Below the pieces are notes generated by a model, which worked only from the letters and a program-made list of their open reading frames with translations, searched no databases and was not told the DNA's origin. Shown here in pieces: positions 59,701 to 64,000 of a DNA stretch of 64,000 nt; position 1 is the stretch's first letter; every line of letters begins with the position of its first letter. The stretch covers positions 69,088,443-69,152,442 of the forward strand of contig CM038229.1 in assembly GCA_021442155.1 (NCBI GenBank), read 5' to 3'. A program made the translations under genes and the position numbers. The stretch comes from Cymbidium sinense. Lineage: Eukaryota > Streptophyta > Magnoliopsida > Asparagales > Orchidaceae.

Positions 59701-61371
59701 CCAAAAGAAGGAACCAAAAGAAGAAAGAAAAAAGAAGAAAAGTAGAAAGAAGAAAGAAGAAATGAAGAATGAATTCCTTGCTTAACTGTAATTAATTCAT
59801 TTGTAATCCAGGTTGTATAAGGGTAGAGCTCGGCTACCCAATTTATTTTTTTTGAGTTTGTGCGGTGGTGCCTGACCATAAATGACCTTTTATTCTTTTG
59901 CGCTAGTTTTATAAATTGATTGATGTTTAATTAACTTGTGCATTAAGGTGGCATCTTTTCCTAGTTTCTTTCTTGCTTTGATGTATGGCTTGGATGAAGA
60001 TTAGACTCTTAAAAAAAATAAATTTTCTTCCAAATTAATCAACTCAAACTAAAAAGTAAACAACTCATAACCTCATCTAAAGCTTAGGTTATAAAATAAG
60101 ATAAAAGAATGAGCAACCCCTTAGCTGGAAGTTGTCTTACTTTTCTAATATCATGCATATAAAGCATATTATTTCACTCTTGATTAGAGGGCTTCCACCT
60201 TTGCCAGAGAACTTGGCTTGACCTGTGAGAGCCATAGTGGAAACACACTTCCTTATCTTGCTGATTTTGGCCCATAATCTAATTTTTCATGCATTAGACA
60301 TATGAATTCTAAAGCCTGTGTCAAATTGATTATCAAAAATAAAAATAAAATGTAACAAAATTTGCAGTAGATTTAAGTCATTAAAGCGTGTCCTACATGA
60401 TCTAGTCTCTTAGAGAGTGTGTTTAAGGACTTAGTCTCTTTCTAAATAAACGATAACTTAGCTATCTTGTAAAAGTATTTGACTTGCCTACATATTTTAA
60501 AATCGTAGGGGGAGTTAGTTGGCGGCCACCCCTAGGCAGTTGTAAGTCTAACAGTCGGGTGGTTTATCCTCTCTTGTGGAGGTAAACTAAATATCTATTT
60601 TTGCCTTAGATTTAGGTCGTGCTTTTTGGCCATCGCCAAAGCTCCATAGATTTAGATTCAGAGGTTACTACTTCCCTTTGCGGGCTACGAGCATAAATTC
60701 TCACATCTTAGGCATTTATGTGACCTTGTGTCATGGAATTGTAAACCCTACATTTCTAATAAAAATTCAACTCAAATAAAGTAATTCAATTTCAAAAATA
60801 TAAAGCCCAACCATAAGGTAGTTTGGGATGCTTACTAGGCTTCCTAGTATCTTAAGCATCCCCTACTTGTTTTCATTTGGCTTCGATAAGAACCCCCTCT
60901 TCTTGATCAACCCCATTTGACTTTCTAAAAATAAATCAATCGATTGATAGTCCTACCTTTTGAAATCTTTAGAGACAATGTTCATTTACCTTAATCGAGA
61001 GTAATCCTAAGGAATCTTGTTCCTTAGGATGTAATTAACTATGGGGGCTTGCCCCTGTAGGGAACTTAACGAACCTGGTTTAAAATAAATCCTGCTTTAC
61101 TTTTCCATGTAAGGTAGGGGAAGAATCTTTGGTACATTCTGAAGACCAATAGTCCTTAGGAGTCCTTATTGAGGTGATTAAGTCTATTGCAGGATGGTGA
61201 CTTCTATCTCTAGAGATAGTACATCTTTCCTTAATGTCATACCCGATCGCCCTAATAAGAACTTCTGCTGATCTGCATGGTGTCCTAACAAGGCATTATG
61301 TATATTTTTATTTTCATTTATGCTATTTTCCAAAAGGGGGATAGATGAAGGCATGAATATATTTCACCACA
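53761..61371 (+). mobile_element. 5' LTR of element B, 7.6 kb
   Basis: It starts TGACCTCATTTTTGGAATGA and ends ATTTCACCACA, followed after 8 bp by a primer-binding site, so this is a 5' LTR in plus orientation whose element continues beyond the window. It is collinear with the unpaired LTR at 8693-16476. It has an extra segment of about 215 bp near 60713-60927 and lacks the 267-bp duplication. The first 2 kb is C/A-rich and G-poor, with many TTGACCYAA words. Open frames inside look accidental. The length exceeds most known plant LTRs. Confidence 0.9.
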
Positions 61372-61379
61372 GATTTTTC

Positions 61380-61397
61380 TGGCGAGTCCGCTGGGGA
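61380..61397 (+). other. Primer-binding site of element B
   Basis: TGGCGAGTCCGCTGGGGA, separated from the LTR end by gatttttc. It differs from the element A site at two positions and supports assigning both to the same gypsy clade. Confidence 0.8.
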
Positions 61398-61849
61398 AGG
61401 TTCATCTCTCCATCTTTGGTAAATGATCGTTGTCCCCAAGTATCAATAGCGGGTTTATACTTTTGTGTGAACCCAAGGCTATCTTTCTTTCCGTTAGCAC
61501 TTAGCTTATTTCGTCCTTAAGTTAAGCTAACCAACATCTTTAGGTTTTAGGACCTCACCCCGTGTTGGTCTTAAAACCCCCGTTGGGTTCCCCAATGGGT
61601 GAAAATAAAAATTTAATGAAAAGAAAATGATTAAAGACTTCATCCTTACCATTTTTTTTATGATAAGGAAAGGCTCATTCTAAAAATAAAGACAAACTAA
61701 ATCCTTCATAAAAGTCTTGCTTTTCAAAAGCACTTTTTTAAAATACACTTAATAAACTATTTGTAGTACATCTAACAATTTTCATAATTATTATATGTAG
61801 GAACATTTCAAAAAATAAAATCAATAATCATAACTTCCAAAAGCATAAA
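61398..61849 (+). other. Proximal leader of element B
   Basis: Non-coding sequence with short frames (one at 61320-61520 spans the primer-binding site and is accidental). A cccccgttgggttccccaat word at about 61577-61596 may form a short local hairpin. Confidence 0.5.
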
Positions 61850-62076
61850 TGAACTTCTTCTGTCAATTCATTTTGATGAAGACTTTATTTTCAAAAAATA
61901 AAATTCCAACAATCCTAAACTTTCAAAAAGCACAAAATTTGAAGATGGGCCTTTCTATTCAATACATCCAAATGTGTTGGATGGATGTTACATCTTCAAG
62001 ACAAAATCACAACTTTGAAATTCCACTCAACACATTCTACATGTGTTAAGTTGGAATTCTTACCTTTTCAAAAAGC
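61850..62076 (+). repeat. First, irregular hairpins of the element B leader
   Basis: Inverted arms around 61968-61999 (acatccaaatgtgttggatg type) and 62016-62059 (gaaattccactcaacacatt against atgtgttaagttggaattc) form stems of 8-19 bp. They precede the regular array. Confidence 0.65.
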
Positions 62077-62790
62077 ACATATGAAACCTCCCCATTCAAT
62101 ATACCCATATTTATTGAATGGAGGTTTCGTTTCCAATCAAAATAAAACATAAATTCTCCTAAAGAACATATGAAACCTCCCCATTCAATATACCTATATT
62201 TATTGAATGGAGGTTCGTTTCCAATCAAAATCAAAAATAAATTCTCCTAAATAACATATGAAACCTCTCCATTCAATATACCCACATCTATTGAATGGAG
62301 TTTTCATTTCCAATCAAAATCAAAAATAGACTTTCAAAAAGCACATATGAAACCTCCCCATTCAATATACCCATATTTATTGAATGGAGGTTTTGTTTTC
62401 AATCAGAATCAAAAATAAATTCTCCTAAAGCACATATGAAACCTCCCCATTCAATATACCCATATTTATTTAATGGAGGTTTTGTTTCCAATCAAAATCA
62501 AAAATAAATTCTCCTAAAGCACATATGAAACCTCTTCATTCAATTTACCCACTTCTATTAAATGGAGTTTTCATTTCTAATCAAAATCAAAAATGGACTT
62601 TCAAAAAGCACATATGAAACCTCTCCATTTAATATACCCACATCTGTTGAATGGAGTTTTCATTTCCAATCAAAATCAAAAATAAACTTTTAAAAAGCAC
62701 ATATGAACATCTCCATTCAATATTCCCAAATTTATTGAATGAAGATTTCATTTCTAGATAAAATGATATTATTTTGAAATGCCACTTAGC
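62077..62790 (+). repeat. Array 1: eight 88-89 bp units, each with a hairpin
   Basis: Units begin with acatatgaa at 62077, 62166, 62254, 62343, 62432, 62521, 62610 and 62699. Each has a left arm like aaacctccccattcaata, a loop like tacccatattta, a right arm like tattgaatggaggttt, then a linker like ccaatcaaaatcaaaaataa. Units 3, 6 and 7 have CTCTCC or CTCTTC with GGAGTTTT on the right arm; unit 8 pairs ATCT with AGAT. Short frames across the array are artefacts. Confidence 0.92.
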
Positions 62791-64000
62791 ATATTCCATA
62801 TATGATTAGGTTGGAATTTCCTCTTTCAAAAATCAATAATCACACACAAAAATACATCTTTGAAAAATAAAACATAATTAATTTCTATCTTACATACCCA
62901 AATTTGTTAAATGGAAATCCCTCTTTTCAAAATCAACAAAAACAAAAGTTTTCAAAAAAAAAAAAACATTTGGAACTTCATTCTAGCATACCCCATTTGC
63001 TAAAGTGAAGTCTCCCTTTTCAAAACACAAAAATTTGAAATATATTTTTGAATTTCATTTAGCATACTCAAATTTACTAAGTGAAATCTCCATTTCAAAA
63101 ATTTTTAAAACACATTGGAACTTCATTCTAGCATACCCCATTTTCTAAAGTGAAGTCTCCCTTTTTAAAACACAAAAATTTGAAATACATTTTTGGAATT
63201 TCATTTAGCATACTCAAATTTGCTAAGTGAAATCACCATTTCACAAAATTTTAAAACACATTGGAACTTCATGAGCATACCACATTTGCTAAAGTGAAGT
63301 CTCCATTTTCAAAACAAAATCAAAACATAAAAAAAATTTGAAACACATTTTTGGAAATTCATTTAGCATACACAAATTTGCTAAGTGAAATCTCCATTTT
63401 TTTTCAAAATAAAATTTAAAACACATTGGAACTTCATTTTGGCATACCACATTTGCTAAAGTGAAGTCTCCATTTTTCAAACAAAAATTTGAAACACACT
63501 TTTGGAACTTCATTTTGGCATACCATATTTGCTAAAGTGAAGTCTCCATTTTTCAAAACAAAAATTTGTAAAACACTTTTGAAACTTCATTCTAGCATAC
63601 CACATTTGCTAAAGTGAAGTCTCCATTTTCAAAACAAATTCAAAACACAAAAACTAGAAACACATTATTGGAATTTCATTTAGCATACTCAAATTTACTA
63701 AGTGAAATATCTATTTTACAAAATTTCAAAACACATTGGAACTTCATTCTAGCATACCACATTTGCTAAGGTGAAGTCTCTATTTTCAAAACAAAATCCA
63801 AAACAAAAGAAACACATTAGGATTTCCTTAGCATACCCAAATTTGCTAAGGATCCTATTTTTTAAAATAAAAATCTCTAAAAATAAAAGAAACACATTAG
63901 GATTTTCTTAGCATACTCAAATTTGCTAAGAGTCCCATTTTCAAAATTTTTAAAAAATAAAACACACTTGGATTCTCCGTTTTAGCATACCCAAATTTGC
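62791..64000 (+). repeat. Array 2: about 14 further hairpin units, 65-90 bp apart
   Basis: Units centre on TAGCATAC-CCAAATTTGCTA-type cores. Three stem classes occur: acttca...tgaagt (for example 62985-63012, 63120-63147), atttca...tgaaat (for example 63054-63088, 63201-63233), and aggattt...gatcct or gagtcc near 63828-63931. Linkers are A-rich. The array runs off the window end with a further unit starting at about 63970. Confidence 0.88.

Noticed and set aside
59453..59879. Short minus-strand frames in the element B LTR
   Set aside because: They lie within LTR sequence shared with the solo copy, where the frame is not maintained.
61850..64000. CRISPR array
   Set aside because: Repeats are hairpins, but the intervening sequences are similar A-rich linkers rather than unique spacers. 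The context is the leader of a plant LTR retrotransposon, and no cas genes are possible here.

Overview
The window looks like repeat-dominated nuclear DNA of a flowering plant. It is strongly AT-rich and gene-poor, and most of it belongs to plant transposon families (Mutator-like, hAT, SINE, Ty3/gypsy with very long LTRs, Ty1/copia). The one convincing intact host gene is an intronless AP2/ERF transcription factor at 26767-27699. Its AP2 segment is far more GC-rich than its surroundings, a pattern common in monocots; a monocot source is an inference only.

Layout. Positions 1-8692 are AT-rich with MITE-like repeats, one LTR-like fragment, and a small GC-richer insert (5066-5440) that encodes a piece resembling a mitovirus RNA-dependent RNA polymerase between two 43-44 bp direct repeats. 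Positions 8693-16476 are a 7.8 kb unpaired LTR. Positions 17013-25702 are an 8.7 kb Mutator-like element with terminal inverted repeats and a 7/9 target duplication. It holds a decayed MULE transposase followed by a decayed plant-mobile-domain gene. It ends about 0.5 kb upstream of the ERF gene's TATA box. Positions 28274-32368 hold hAT-type MITEs and a 1.36 kb non-autonomous relative of the big MULE with a perfect 9-bp target duplication. Positions 32378-39267 are AT-rich with MITEs and no recognisable gene. Positions 39273-42973 are a complete gag-only LTR retrotransposon with a perfect 5-bp target duplication, followed by a tRNA-derived SINE (43270-43488) with a 14-bp target duplication. 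Positions 44150-47132 hold a copy of an LTR-like family and an antisense copia RNase H relic. Positions 47230-48512 are a truncated retrocopy of chloroplast phosphoglycerate kinase, followed by a three-unit tandem repeat. Positions 49471-64000 are two nested gypsy elements of the long-LTR type: element A (LTR end, primer-binding site, decayed gag) is interrupted inside its CPYH motif by the 7.6 kb 5' LTR of element B, whose leader fills the rest of the window.

Most unusual. The leader of element B (about 61850-64000) is built of roughly two dozen consecutive hairpins, one every 65-90 bp. The loop sequence is nearly constant (ATACCCA-ATTT type) while the stem arms change in a paired way between units. 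The 7.6-7.8 kb LTRs, the mitovirus-like insert and the MULE family (large coding element plus small derivative sharing 185-bp subterminal repeats) are the other points worth checking.

The genes do not form a pathway. The biology here is transposon nesting around a single transcription-factor gene.
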